64,000 nucleotides of DNA from assembly GCA_947184155.2 (NCBI GenBank), contig CAMXCT020001690.1, forward strand, positions 62,001-126,000, written 5' to 3'. The notes below the pieces were generated by a model that had not been told where the DNA came from, did not search any database, and was given only the letters and a program-made list of their open reading frames with translations. The translations under genes and the position numbers were made by a program. The stretch comes from Cladocopium goreaui. Taxonomy: Eukaryota; Sar; Dinophyceae; Suessiales; Symbiodiniaceae. This document shows, in pieces, positions 30,001 through 40,049 of the stretch (position 1 is the stretch's first letter; every line of letters starts with the position of its first letter).

Positions 30001-32578
30001 GCAACCCATGACTCTTGATTTGCTTCTAATGGATGATGCATGCCAATCAGTAGGACCAGTTTTGTGGAGCCTGGAAGCTGGACCAGAGCGGGCTGTTGCA
30101 ACAAGCCCCGAGTTGTTTGACGATGAGTTGAATTCAATCAAGTTCATGCCAGAACGTGACCATACTTGCGTGAAGGTGAAGCTAGGTGGTACCAATGTTT
30201 TGGTGTGGAAGCCCGATGAGGTGATTGATGACAGCTCGTTAATGCAACTTAATGCTGATTTAGGCTTTGAAGGCATGAAGGAAGAGATTGCCAATTTGGA
30301 GAAGTGTGGAGCGGGAAAGGTGATAGGCCAAGCAGAGGTTGATGCATTGAAGAAAAAGAATCCAAACATGCGTGTGATCCCAAGCCGTTGGGTGTCAGCA
30401 TATAAGAGTGAGACAAGGGTTAGAGTTAGGATCGTAGCCAAAGACATCAACAAAGGTGTCTCTGCACGAAAATTAGGAATTTCTAGCCCCACTCCAAGCA
30501 TTGAGGGCTTGCATTTCGTGTTGTCACTGGCTTCGAGACGAGCTCTACGACTTAAAGGTCTTGATGTCTCACACGCATTCATGCATTCTCCTCTACCTCG
30601 TGGTCTTGTCATCGTCCTCAAGCTACCGTTATCTGTCTCTATGATGGATGGTTCTCTTGCATATCTCTTGCTATACAAAGCGCTGAATGGTCTTCGAGAT
30701 GCGTCACTGCATTGGTTGAATTTGCTCAGTGACTCCATTCGAGGAGTTGGCCTTGTTTCGGATGAAGTTGAACCTTGCATTTACCAGGGTATTGTGCATG
30801 GAGAAACTGCATTGTTGGTAGCCTATGTTGATGATCTTCTTCTTTGTTGTCAAACTGCACGTAGTGAGAAGCTGGTTGAGAAAGCAATTGGGAAAGCAGT
30901 CCCGTTGAAAGAGACTGGCGTGATCCTACCCGCCGAGCAAGGTGGAGGTGCACTGACTTTTATTGGGAGAAGAATTCAACGAGGAGCAACGGATGATTCA
31001 TTGTCAATTGGTGTTGACCCTAAGTTTCTGGACACAACCTTTGTGGAATTCAGTGTGAACAAGGGATCCAACACCGTGCCTGATGTTGCGGCAGTGCTTG
31101 AGAGAGCCTTGACGGACAAAAGCATGCAACAGCCTCTCACGGCTGCAGCGTACTCAAGGTTTCGGAGAGCACTTGGCAAGCTGCTATGGATGGCACAGTC
31201 ACGGCATGATCTGAAATTGTTTCTTAGTTTGATAGGCTCACAGCAAGCTGCTCCTACGCATGGTACTGAAATGGCAATCAAAGCTTTGCTACGTTTTTTG
31301 CATGGAGATGTGGGAACTTGTCTGCGGCTTCCATCGCCAAAGTATGAGGAACTCATGATTGGAGCTGCACGACATTGCATTCTGCATTCTTTTTCAGATG
31401 CTTCCTTTGCACCATATAGATTCAATGGCAGAAAGGGGATTACAGGTGGTGTGGTTTTCTGCGAAGGTGGACTTGTGCGATCTATTGCACGCCAACAACA
31501 GTCAGTTTCACTTTCGTCTTGCGAAGCCGAGCTCTACGCACTGCAAGCTGTATCTCAAGAAAGTGTGGCTTTCAGCCAATTCTGTCAGAGGGTCTATGTT
31601 GGTTTGGGAGAGATGCAACCGAAGAGTGTGCCGAAGATTTTGCTTGAATCTGATAGCTCTTCTGCATTGCAATTGCTTGTGGGCCAGGATATTCCTAAGA
31701 GGAGCAGACATGTGGAGATTCGTTTGGCATGGATGAAATCCAAAATGGCTTCTGGAGAACTTGAGATTGAGCACCGAGCAGGAACTGAGAATGTTGCTGA
31801 CCTGTTCACAAAGTGCCTGAGCACGAAAGACTTCCTACGTCATCGTGCAAGCTTAGGTTTTGAAGCCGTGGAGGTGCCTGCCAGGGATCTTCAATCAGTC
31901 AATGACATGTTGCTCGTCAATGATGTTGTTTCTGGGAAACAAGAGATTGCATTTGTCGAAGTGTGCTGTGGCACGAATTCAGCTCTTCGTGATGCATGTC
32001 GAGTTGCTCGAATGCCCTATGTTGGAGTTGTGAGAGAGGTTGAGACCGACGCAATGTTTGCACGAGTGAAGCAGTTTGTGGAGGTCCAAGCTCAACTTGG
32101 GTATCGCTGGATTCATGTGCATGCCTCTACACCATGTAGCTCAGGCTCACCGTTGAAACATTTTGGAACTGGAGGTTTGAGTGAAGCCGATGTTGCATGG
32201 GAAGGTATCATGAAAGCTGTGCCTAAGTATTTGACTCTGGGGAATTCGAGATCGTTTGAACTCCCAAGGAATAATAACATTTGGAAGAGAGATGAAACCA
32301 AGCATGTTTTGAAGCACTGTGGTTTAGAATTTGAATCAGAAGTGTTTCTTTGCCAAACTGGATGCAAAGCAGACAATGGTTTGCCTGTAGGGAAATGCCT
32401 CATTTTTCGAAGCTCATTTTCAGGTTTTTGCAACGTGTTGACAAAGCGTTTTGGATCGTGCACGTGTGAGAAGCATGCTGGTGTGATGGATGTGAACTGG
32501 GTTAGGACTGGTTCATATACCAAAGAACTCGCTAAGGGAATTCTAGCAGCTGTGAGAGCTGCACGTCGCGCCGCATGA
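27071..32578 (+). CDS. Gag-tail/Pol of copia B with methyltransferase-like C-terminal domain
   Basis: One open frame of over 1,800 codons, 5' end lost in the gap. Numbering from 27113: Gag tail with an acidic FSSSDEDSDE patch (about 112-121); protease LLDSGAS, Asp at 243; pre-integrase zinc motif about 410-430; integrase D452, D522, E557; a Pro-rich linker with CPACDSGMVAPGIRHNADC near 860; RT motif A LDVSHAF (D1151) and YVDD (1238-1241); RNase H D1429, E1473, D1514, D1563; and a tail of about 210 residues from 1610 with VEVCCGTNSALRDAC and HASTPCSSGSPL (P1674, C1675). Protease through RNase H is standard copia machinery. The tail is extra and resembles a Rossmann methyltransferase. Unlike element A, gag and pol share one frame with no visible frameshift site. 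Confidence 0.9.
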   Translation, partial: LIGRIFGEISTGLVLQEAMDELGSSNSHSSWGDSVCVVSARGLVCFNEQLFCHCDHCEFKEWQNGREYDRSLQRQSKMTHFFESLPPFSEILPAQFFDDPELVFAETDACSVVFDQPGNLGDEIDFSSSDEDSDERHCLWDLNFGWFGCGAGTEDSGFLCGLLQQESSCTTPPNLHEPWFLGLQGEGSTGDAAEFSQGLVSDVNSRVVLNRTATSTFLNVHDTVSVSHELRRYMPVLDPLLSEFWNDGQSEFWWLLDSGASATVMATSSVNAYGAWVADMKHEQFRAANGSKVDIDGTATITVWVGFRTGRDKDWVLDYKSAKLKCLVGGISHNIMSTTTLCECGWEFNQGPDGFHVKDVKTGRTVEGCIYYAGCPWIKLEPAWSSESQLTVSKGLEPPHPIPEIFAASSNSLNPLSRAAASDLERHRLQGHVPYDPRCTICARGKSTFHHRRRKEGSLETEIQADFAFLTTRGEVVDEESENTIKILVLTELATNCIGFVVATATDARKVKGQVCKWLDHFGLSSSTSSVVLHTDAERAVSELVGTSSEKYTFMVRRARPQQHQSNGGAERAVRRLKESLAVLQAEMNDGGADVNFSARGLSDVCTYIALSHNHFSNAHGSDFSPLEYSTQRKLSKPSFAMFGSTVLAELPDSLRAQSPNETRSIEACFVHSGLDTGPVVQGALRIDGELVLKRFVARNVRPITPIAWKHMIGDQLFVEVEGADVQVAESQDVHMQAPPNAPPAAIAPTPARSVGDRPPLEPPRQPRDARDDIVEYPDGAPSELVREMKEPDNTRRPMPKKRPSETPVPKRSTGIKIAHQPPLPTPATAKAEPKTPAVVSKSPSVVPTSPATSPADSVPEVRVFPKTPRCPACDSGMVAPGIRHNADCKRRRAAFDAENSPSVAVGSPESVEVSRERLQVHFEDMEVDIEQDPAPAGGTTEGQVEMDVEETGGTKREAEQPVEELEAEMERERASGQPMTLDLLLMDDACQSVGPVLWSLEAGPERAVATSPELFDDELNSIKFMPERDHTCVKVKLGGTNVLVWKPDEVIDDSSLMQLNADLGFEGMKEEIANLEKCGAGKVIGQAEVDALKKKNPNMRVIPSRWVSAYKSETRVRVRIVAKDINKGVSARKLGISSPTPSIEGLHFVLSLASRRALRLKGLDVSHAFMHSPLPRGLVIVLKLPLSVSMMDGSLAYLLLYKALNGLRDASLHWLNLLSDSIRGVGLVSDEVEPCIYQGIVHGETALLVAYVDDLLLCCQTARSEKLVEKAIGKAVPLKETGVILPAEQGGGALTFIGRRIQRGATDDSLSIGVDPKFLDTTFVEFSVNKGSNTVPDVAAVLERALTDKSMQQPLTAAAYSRFRRALGKLLWMAQSRHDLKLFLSLIGSQQAAPTHGTEMAIKALLRFLHGDVGTCLRLPSPKYEELMIGAARHCILHSFSDASFAPYRFNGRKGITGGVVFCEGGLVRSIARQQQSVSLSSCEAELYALQAVSQESVAFSQFCQRVYVGLGEMQPKSVPKILLESDSSSALQLLVGQDIPKRSRHVEIRLAWMKSKMASGELEIEHRAGTENVADLFTKCLSTKDFLRHRASLGFEAVEVPARDLQSVNDMLLVNDVVSGKQEIAFVEVCCGTNSALRDACRVARMPYVGVVREVETDAMFARVKQFVEVQAQLGYRWIHVHASTPCSSGSPLKHFGTGGLSEADVAWEGIMKAVPKYLTLGNSRSFELPRNNNIWKRDETKHVLKHCGLEFESEVFLCQTGCKADNGLPVGKCLIFRSSFSGFCNVLTKRFGSCTCEKHAGVMDVNWVRTGSYTKELAKGILAAVRAARRAA

Positions 32579-33293
32579 CTCACCAAGGAACACCGCATGA
32601 ATTTCCTTAGGAATTCATGCAACAACCAGAGAAAGAGTTTTTTTTTGGCATGTCCTGTCTCCGGACAGCGCACAGTTTAAGAGGGGGACAGGTATGCTGC
32701 AGATGTTTTCTAGATTTGTAACTGTAGGTTTGGGAATGTTTGCACGTTTTGCATGTTATTTTCAAACCTGCATGGAACAACTTTATTAGCGTTTTTTTTG
32801 TGCATGTGCTTTATTTCAACTGAACCCAAATAAACGAAACAAACAAACAGACGGCAGTTGATGTGAAGCACTGAGACGAATCACAGCAGTTGATGTGACA
32901 CTTACTGCATCCCGATGCACGTCGTTTAGGAGTGCATGTTGTTTTCTTTTGGTTTGTCGCCGAATGCAAAACGCAAACAGACAAACGGCAGTTGATGTCA
33001 CTGAAACAAACGCGAGACGCCAGTACAGTTGATGTGGAACACAGAACAGTTTATGTTGTATTTTGGTTTTTGCGTTCAAGCACGGAGAGAGGGAATTCAC
33101 TGCAAAGATGTCACAACACATGTTCTGACGCGCGACATCAAAGATGTCTGAAAGGAAAACTCCAGGTGACACAGCAGGTAACCTCTCAGGTTTTGTGCTT
33201 GGCCGGACTCTTTTCTTCCTTTGGTGTGTGTGTGTGTGAGGGTTGGAAACAGTTTCAACTAATTAAGTAGTTGCCTGCCGCCGACTTAGAGCC
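32579..33293 (+). other. Inter-ORF region of copia B with CAGTTGATGT repeats
   Basis: 715 bp, colinear with 24968-25680. CAGTTGATGT occurs at 32855, 32887, 32989 and 33026. There is a (GT)n run near 33221-33236 and a pyrimidine-rich stretch before the third ORF. Confidence 0.5.
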
Positions 33294-34454
33294 ATGGCAA
33301 ACCGACCTACACCACCACCGAATTCAGCTGGCATGGAATGCTACCCTGGGACCGATATGACTGGAGTGGAAATGGAGCTTTTGCGTGAATTGATGCGCAA
33401 GGCAGAGCGCAACCAGATGATGACACAGACTCTGTCTTTGCACCAATTAGAACATAAGCATGCTCCTGACCCGCGTCAGGCTGAATGGAATGCACAGAAG
33501 GCCGCAGGACAATGGCCAGGATGGAAGGGAAATGGACCGCCTCCAAAGAGTGTGAACCCGCCTGCATCGTCTGGGCGACCACCCAAGATGAACTATGACC
33601 CTGACGATGACCCGTGGGCCGCAATTCCAACTGCACCGAAGGCTGATCCGCCTGTTTTGCAGATCTTTGGGAATGTCCAGCAAGGCACACCGCCAATTAA
33701 TCTTCCACCTGCTGCCACTGCAATGCCTAAGTCTGGATTCCCAGAACATTCAGCTGCCGCTATGGGGACAGAAGCAGTGTTTCCGCCAGCAAAAGCTTCT
33801 GCTCCTACTGCACCAGAGAATTCAGCAGTGAAACAGCTGCCTATTCCGAAGGCAAGCAGGCCCAACAAAGCAGCCAGGAATTCAACTCCCAAGATTGAAG
33901 AGGTACCGGAAGAAGCTGATGGGGACGGCATTGGTGGACGCATGGATGAAAGCTTTAAGAGGAATCGAGATGTTTTTGAGGATGAAGACGAACTCTTTGG
34001 CTTTGAGTATATTCCTGCAGACGTCTCACCGCCGTGGTTCCCAAATCACCTGTGGGGAATTCCAACCACAATTCAGCACAATGCAACGGATTGGAATGAC
34101 AAGAGTTGGTACCCCAGCTATCAGTCCGGTGACATGGACCCAGCTGTGCCTTACCCAGTGCATGTGCAAGGCATCAAGTCGTGGGCCAGCACGAAGATCA
34201 AGCTGAAGAAATGGAGGGACAAGGACATGTCCTACCATGAATTCATTCTGAAGGTCTTCAACCACGATGATGAGGCCGGGCAATATGCCAAGTGGATTTT
34301 GGCACACTATACGTCCAAGATCACAGCTACGCCCAAGTCGCAGGCTCCAGATCTTGCCGCTTTCCTCAAGAAGATGAGAGTGGATGTGTTTTTGTATGCA
34401 ACGACGGCGTACCGCAGGGAGTTGATGAGTGTGGACTTCGACGAGAAGCCCTAG
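33294..34454 (+). CDS. Third ORF of copia B, 386 aa, unknown function
   Basis: ATG at 33294, stop at 34452-34454; same length as the protein at 25681-26841 and nearly identical to it. The differences are scattered conservative or silent substitutions (for example R/H, V/M, S/G), with no indel. Layout as in A: Pro/Ala-rich N-terminal half, acidic FEDEDELFGFEY patch, C-terminal folded block with KLKKWRDKDMSYHE and QYAKWILAHY. It begins 715 bp after the pol stop, so it needs its own translation route: a subgenomic or spliced mRNA, or trans-splicing of the dinoflagellate spliced leader to an acceptor just upstream. The 3' LTR begins about 390 bp downstream. Confidence 0.8.
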   Translation: MANRPTPPPNSAGMECYPGTDMTGVEMELLRELMRKAERNQMMTQTLSLHQLEHKHAPDPRQAEWNAQKAAGQWPGWKGNGPPPKSVNPPASSGRPPKMNYDPDDDPWAAIPTAPKADPPVLQIFGNVQQGTPPINLPPAATAMPKSGFPEHSAAAMGTEAVFPPAKASAPTAPENSAVKQLPIPKASRPNKAARNSTPKIEEVPEEADGDGIGGRMDESFKRNRDVFEDEDELFGFEYIPADVSPPWFPNHLWGIPTTIQHNATDWNDKSWYPSYQSGDMDPAVPYPVHVQGIKSWASTKIKLKKWRDKDMSYHEFILKVFNHDDEAGQYAKWILAHYTSKITATPKSQAPDLAAFLKKMRVDVFLYATTAYRRELMSVDFDEKP

Positions 34455-34844
34455 CCTGGTGTTTCCATGTGCATGCTGACAGTTTTTGCATGATGATGCA
34501 GCTATGACTGCATGAACCAATGTATCTCTTTCAGATCTATGTCAGTCGGAAATTCTGGACTTCTGGTTTTGGTGGAGTGATTTTTTTTTGGATGCACAGT
34601 GCAATTCGAGATGATGTAATTTATTGCAATCACTGCACGTGGCACTGTCTATAACGAGGTTTTTGGAGTTCACTGCAACTGGAACGGGATCAGGCTGGCA
34701 ATCTGATTGAATTCAACAGTACAATATACGTATTTTTGATGCGATGGTCTGGACAATTCACCTTTGTGGTCATCTTTCCGGACAAGCTTATACCTATTTG
34801 CATGGTCAATGCAATGTTGACGGATGTCTTGGCAAGAGGGGGTA
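34455..34844 (+). other. 3' untranslated region and polypurine tract of copia B
   Basis: No ORF. A run of eight T lies at 34582-34589, the point where the matching sequence of element A is lost in the gap. AAGAGGGGG at 34834-34842, two bases before the LTR, is the polypurine tract expected for plus-strand priming. Confidence 0.65.
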
Positions 34845-35675
34845 TGAAAGTACACCGGTTTGTGCCAAGCCATCGTACTGGATGCGTCGAGATGGTAGTG
34901 AATTCATCCACGAATTCACTTGGAAATGGACGGCCCTTATTGAATAGATTTGTTTTGGACAAGTGTCATCTACGAATGAACTATGATATGTGGTTTTCAA
35001 CGTTTTCTGGAAGCTTGCATTCTGCATGAGGTTTTCGCCGAGTATCAACAACGGTTGAGGATGTTTTTGTGCAAAACAACGTTTGCTGAAAACTGGTTTT
35101 TGGAGAGTTGCGAAATTTGATGTGGAGATGATGAAGATGGTTTTTGCCATTTGCATGGCAATTTGGAATGTCGTTTATTGTCTTCGCATGTGCATGCTCG
35201 ACAACAAACTCCAAACCTTTTTCAACCTGGTTTTTTATTTCAACAACTTGGTGGACGAGAACTTTGTGGAGATGGTTTTGTGTTTGTCACTGCATGCTGC
35301 ATGTGAGCAACTGGAAACTGTGTTTTTGAGAGGTGCATGATGTTTTTCCAACAACGTTTGCACGGCCGACTTTTTCATTTTGAGACTGGGATGATTTTTC
35401 TGCTGAAATTTGATGCTCCAGCACGGTGCATGTCAACAACAGAATAAAAGAGACAGCGACACGGCACAGTGGCTGGAACAGAGCCAAGGACACTTTACTT
35501 GTCTTTTCGTGCGTTGCGAGAAAAAGGTGAGATTGAGCGAGGTCAAGTCACTTAATTTGAGTTTGGTTTGCTTGCGTGTTTTTGCAAGCTTTATCGGCAT
35601 CGCCGGTGCTGCACGGACCCCAAGCGTAGGTCGACGCGCGCACGCGGCTAGTGGTTGTAAGCCTGAATTTTCGCA
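34845..35675 (+). repeat. 3' LTR of copia B
   Basis: Starts TGAAAGTACACC and ends TTTTCGCA, homologous to the 5' LTR of A. AATAAA at 35443-35448. It abuts an open reading frame that starts at the next base, so the insertion interrupts that ORF. The next five bases (CTGAA) should be the target duplication. Confidence 0.8.
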
Positions 35676-38600
35676 CTGAATGCGCTAGAACGCTCCAACT
35701 GGGGAGCCCACCTCATTGAGGGAAAAACTACTGCGCTGGGTCTGCTACTATATGGTAAATATACCCGTAGCCATCAAGGGTGGGCCCCAGTAGAGGAACT
35801 TATAGGCACACAAGCCATTAACCCCAAAGTCATGTCCAAAGCCAACCATCGGCTCGCCCTTTTCGCCACACCTGCTCACTCTGTGGTGCAAAGAAGCCTT
35901 GCCAATAACTGCTTTATTCTGTCCCTCAATATCTACCAAAGTACATACTTTGGCTTTAATCCGGACGACATCAATTTATACCAACAACGCTCTGCGAGAC
36001 TTATCCTTGGCAGGCCATGGCTGGCCGCACGATATCTCCCACACATATTTAGGTGGTTAGGTATTGCTCCTGCGCTAGACCCAGCGGTCACACTCACTGC
36101 AGCGTGTTTGGGTTATTGGCTAAATGGGTTAACCAAGCCCACGATACCTCGCCTGGTAGGAGTTGTAAGCTTACTCTAGACTGCAGATATTGCAGCGCAT
36201 GCACTTGGATGGCCTCGTAAAGACTGAGTTTCAGCTGGCGGAGGAATTGGAAGTGTTTTTTCCTGGTGTTTTGTCCTGCAGTTATGCGTAACAAGTTGCC
36301 GACTGTGTCAAGTCCGAGCAGGGGGATCCATGTTCGGAAGATGCGTTGGACAACTGCTCCTTGCCTTGTGCCCTAAACTTGCTGTTAATGGGGTTGCACG
36401 CTTTGCTGTCTTGCGGTGGGCAGTGAATGAGGATGATGATGAATGCCTTCGGCTTCGTCTTGCAGGCTCTCTGCAGGCTGAGCAGCCATGCCAGCTCTGT
36501 GGAATTCCCACCCGTTTGTACCCACTCGGACTTAATTTTGCCCCAGCCTGTGAGAAATGCTGCCATGACCACGATATTAATGCTACCACTCTGTACAGTA
36601 GTGAGAGATGGGGGATCCTGGCCACATCCCCCTGGCATGCCATCGCGGAATCTGCTCGGGGATCTTTTCCTATTCCTGCCTCATGGCGTGACCGTGCACG
36701 AAATCTCGCCCCCTGCGTAGCGTGCGGACATGGAGATAATTCCTCTCAACATTGGGCTCGTTTCTGCATAGTGCCTGTCCTAGTTGCCAACATCTTGTCA
36801 CCTTCCCCCAATCCAGTGAAATCATTGGATCAACTAGCCCGAGTCGATACAGCCGGATGCGTGATCGCGAGCCACATTCTACATCAGTTCCGCCGACTCT
36901 TGCTTGAGCATGGAGGCATGCAGCATGCGCCATCCTCAGTTCCCCTAAGTGTCCCTGAATGGTTAACCCGCCTACATGACAATGCTCTGCAAGCGATCCC
37001 AACTCGCTTCCTCCCGGAGCCTGTCTCTCCCGTCAGACCCCAGAGTGCAGGCGCAGACAACCAGAATCATCCCTGCTACATGCAAACCGCCGCCAATGAA
37101 GCAGTTACTCTCCACTCTGCAGCACTTCCCGATCTAGTTTGCACAGCTATTACATCCATTGCCCCGGATCAGCCTATCGCAGTGCTCCCACTTGGACATC
37201 CATGGCTTAGCCTCATTGCCCCAGCTCGAGCCCGGGTCGCTGGATTCCGCCCTAATGCCAAGATTGTACCAGCCTGCCCCAACTCGCCTGATTCCTTCTG
37301 TACAGTTACAGCTCTTCAATCCGTCAGTCCTAATGAGTTGATCTTAGCAATCCCTCCCGACGATACACCATCCGAACCCTCGATACAGATCGTAGGCCAA
37401 TTCGATGGCAGTTGTATGCACGAAGACGCCTTAGGAGGAGCTGGATATGTCATATATGTAATAGAAGGTGGTCGGTCTCGCGTTATTGCATGTCGGTCAG
37501 TCGCTCTGCCGCATTGTTCAGATAATATAGAAGCAGAAATCATGGCCTGTTTGTATCTGGTTGAAGAAGTTGCTGTTGTCGTTAAGCAGCTTTTATCGAG
37601 CCGCGGCCTCACGCCCAAGGTAGTCATCCAAGGTGATATTCTCCCTGTCATTAAGTACTTCCAATTTGCAGGCCGTCTCCGAAGACTAGATATGCACCAA
37701 CCATTGGAAAGCATTCGAGCAACCGTAAGTCTGCACCTCCCTTGTAGCCTCTTCATATACCTGCCTCGAGTTGCTAACGGCATAGCGGATGACTTGGCAG
37801 GGCAAGCCTCTCAGTTCTTTTTGGCTAAATATAGGAGCGACCCTGCTGCCTTCAATCGGAATGCTGGGCCGGTGTCCATCAAACCATCATTCCCCACGGG
37901 CCTCTTTCAGGTCGGAGGCTTTCACATTCAAAGTTTTGAACAGCCCTGGAGCCAGCCGATACTTACCCTAGTAGAGAGGCCCAGTATTGATCACGGTCTC
38001 CTCCGCAAACACGTGACCCTCCACCCCCATCACCGCCAGCTGATCGAATCCTATCTCTCCCCGTGTCTACCGCAAAACTGCAGTATTGAAATTGACTATT
38101 CCCCCAAAGCTGCGGCAACCATGGACGAAGATATTGCTGCACCATAGGAGGCCAGCGACTACCGAGAACCGCCAGGCTTTTATTGTTCGGACGGAATCAT
38201 TGCGAAGTTGACCTCAAAGGGTCTTTTTATGAACTTGTCCGCCGCCTGGGATTACTTTTTGCGCCAGACTTAGTACCCCTCCCAACCATCGATGAGTTTC
38301 GCGCGCAGCTAGCCCGTGACCCCTATATTCAAAAAGTAGAAGCAATCTGCCCTGACACCATCAAGCAACTCCCACTAAGGATTATCAATAGCTCCCTTGA
38401 TGCTACATACCGATATCTAAGCTCTCTTGTTGATGACTCCCCCAGTGCTAGTGTAAGCGCAATCCTTTGCCAACTCTGGTCCTTGAGTACAACCCTGACT
38501 ACTCAGTTGCTACCGCGTTTCCGCCCAGAGTTCCTGGTCAACCAGAATGACAGCGTTTTTAGATTGCTAGAGCACTTTGAAGCCATAATTGTCGAGGACA

Positions 38601-38959
38601 CCGTTCGTGCTCTCATTGCCCGACACCCAACACAATCCTTGGTGTGGCTACACGATGGTTTCTTAGTTGCTCCCCCGCCTCCTGAACAAATGGTAAGGCA
38701 GATCGAGAAGGAAGTTCTGTCCAAGCATCAGCTTTACTTCGGTCAGCCATGGTTCAAAGTCACCTCCCTTGCCGCGGCGCGCAACGCATACGTAGACACC
38801 CTCAAGCATACCGCCAGTAGCCATGCCCTATCCCTCACCCGTCGTACACCCCACAATTGCCAACGTAAACAGCGCAGTGCTCAAGGATCGCCACACATTT
38901 GCACCACCCCCTTGGAAGCCCTTGCTAAATTGCGCGCTCGACGTGAACGCCCGACGTGA
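35676..38959 (+). pseudogene. Non-LTR-type ORF: RT tail zinc finger, RNase H, polymerase-palm-like region
   Basis: A degenerate long ORF, 5' end removed by copia B. 35676-36179 is open and resembles the segment after the palm of non-LTR RTs (INLYQQRSARLILGRPW). In-frame stops follow at 36177 and 36225. 36330-38147 is open (605 residues): a possible zinc pair CQLCG, then CVACGHGDNSSQHWARFC like the zf-RVT motif (about residue 130), then RNase H with FDGSCMHEDALGGAGY, NIEAEIMA, QGDILPV and NGIADDLAGQ carrying the D-E-D-D set (about residues 355-490). Around 38100 the meaningful frame shifts and runs to 38959 with EVDLKGSFYELVRRL and LVWLHDGFLVA, which look like polymerase motifs A and C. The initiator at 38183 is TTG, so that part is a continuation and has no true start of its own. 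Confidence 0.6.
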
Positions 38960-39334
38960 GTGAGTTGAAACGTCTGCCCGGACTCTGTAGCTGCCTCGGT
39001 GACCACAAAGCAACCGTTTCTCTGTTGCTCACCTATCAGGGACTAATGCAACCCCTAATAATGAGCCTCAGAATTTACTCCATCATAGTCACCCAGGAGT
39101 ATAAAGCTACAACCCACTAAGTTGACGTGATCTTGCGGAAGGTGACCCGACCCCAAGACAGACGGCCTGCCACTGCCCAGGCAGTTCCAGGCCACTGCAA
39201 CGTAGTTATTGCTGATTGAGACCTCCTGTGACCGCCAAGTAACTTTCATCAGCTCACTACCTTATTTGTACCCACCCCCCGCCAATTTAGTTCTTATGCC
39301 TCATGAACACTGGTCAGGTCAAGTGGGGTGGGCT

Positions 39335-39351
39335 CCCAGGGGTACCCTGGG
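39335..39351. repeat. Palindrome CCCAGGG-GTA-CCCTGGG
   Basis: Perfect seven-base arms around GTA. Same design as the palindromes at 40027, 41115 and 43055, but with one base pair exchanged on both arms. Confidence 0.55.
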
Positions 39352-40021
39352 TAGCCCTCCCCACTTGCACAAGACCCATGAGGACATTTTAACACTGAAC
39401 CACATGCCTCGGATAGTGGAAGGCCTTTTCCATGATTAAGTAAGCTAGCCCAAAGTGTTACATGCGCACCAGCGTTAACCTGGAGGACACCAAATTATGG
39501 GCGACCTTCTGCTGCCCACCAATTATATGGCACTCCCAGGTGATTAAGTAGTCCCCCAGACAGGACCCAGTTTCAGCCGCTCACTGAGCATCAGCTAAGC
39601 CTAAATATCACCCTGCAGATGCTATTAGGTTGCCAGGCTGTAGTAACTGTTCAACACGACCGTGTCCACCTCACAGTTTGATTACTGGTGCATCTCGCAG
39701 TATAGCTCCACTCTGTTGTGAACTCCTGTTTGCCTCTTTATGTGTGTCCAGAGGGAATCAACTTCCCACCCAGGGGAAACGGTGGGAGGGAAAAAAAAAA
39801 AAAACGGTTTCTCTCTGTACTCCAGCTCCTCAGCAAACACAGGCATCGTGAAGCAGAGTGCAAAACATTTTGCCCTGAGAGGATGGACTAGCGGTGGGAC
39901 AATTATTATGACGCACTTCAGTCTCAGCCTGTTGGACAGTTCCGTCACTAAAGGTGTCCTGGGAATGCGCAATCAAGCATCTTTGTTCAATGGCACCCGT
40001 GCAACTGCCATACGACCCTTT

Positions 40022-40049
40022 CTGTTCCCAAGGGTACCTTGGGTAATGG
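40022..40049 (+). repeat. 28 bp palindromic motif, copy 1
   Basis: CTGTTCCCAAGGGTACCTTG followed by GGTAATGG. The core CCCAAGG-GTA-CCTTGGG forms a seven-base-pair stem. Confidence 0.65.

Larger units (their letters stand above)
27071..35675 (+). mobile_element. Ty1/copia LTR retrotransposon B (5' part in gap)
   Basis: Same family as A, with high nucleotide identity throughout. Visible order: end of gag and full pol in one frame to 32578, inter-ORF region, third ORF 33294-34454, polypurine tract, 3' LTR 34845-35675. It is inserted into the RNase H/polymerase-like ORF that resumes at 35676. The coding part that is visible is undamaged, so it moved recently compared with A or C. Confidence 0.85.

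Noticed and set aside
20085-32700. Long minus-strand frames opposite copia pol (for example 22432-23010 and 29899-30780)
   Set aside because: They are antisense shadows of the conserved pol frame, present in both copies only because the sense strand is conserved.
35697-35712. AACTGGGGAGCCCACC, similar to the TIR at 604
   Set aside because: Only about ten bases match and it lies inside an open reading frame continuing the RT-tail ORF, so it is not an element end.
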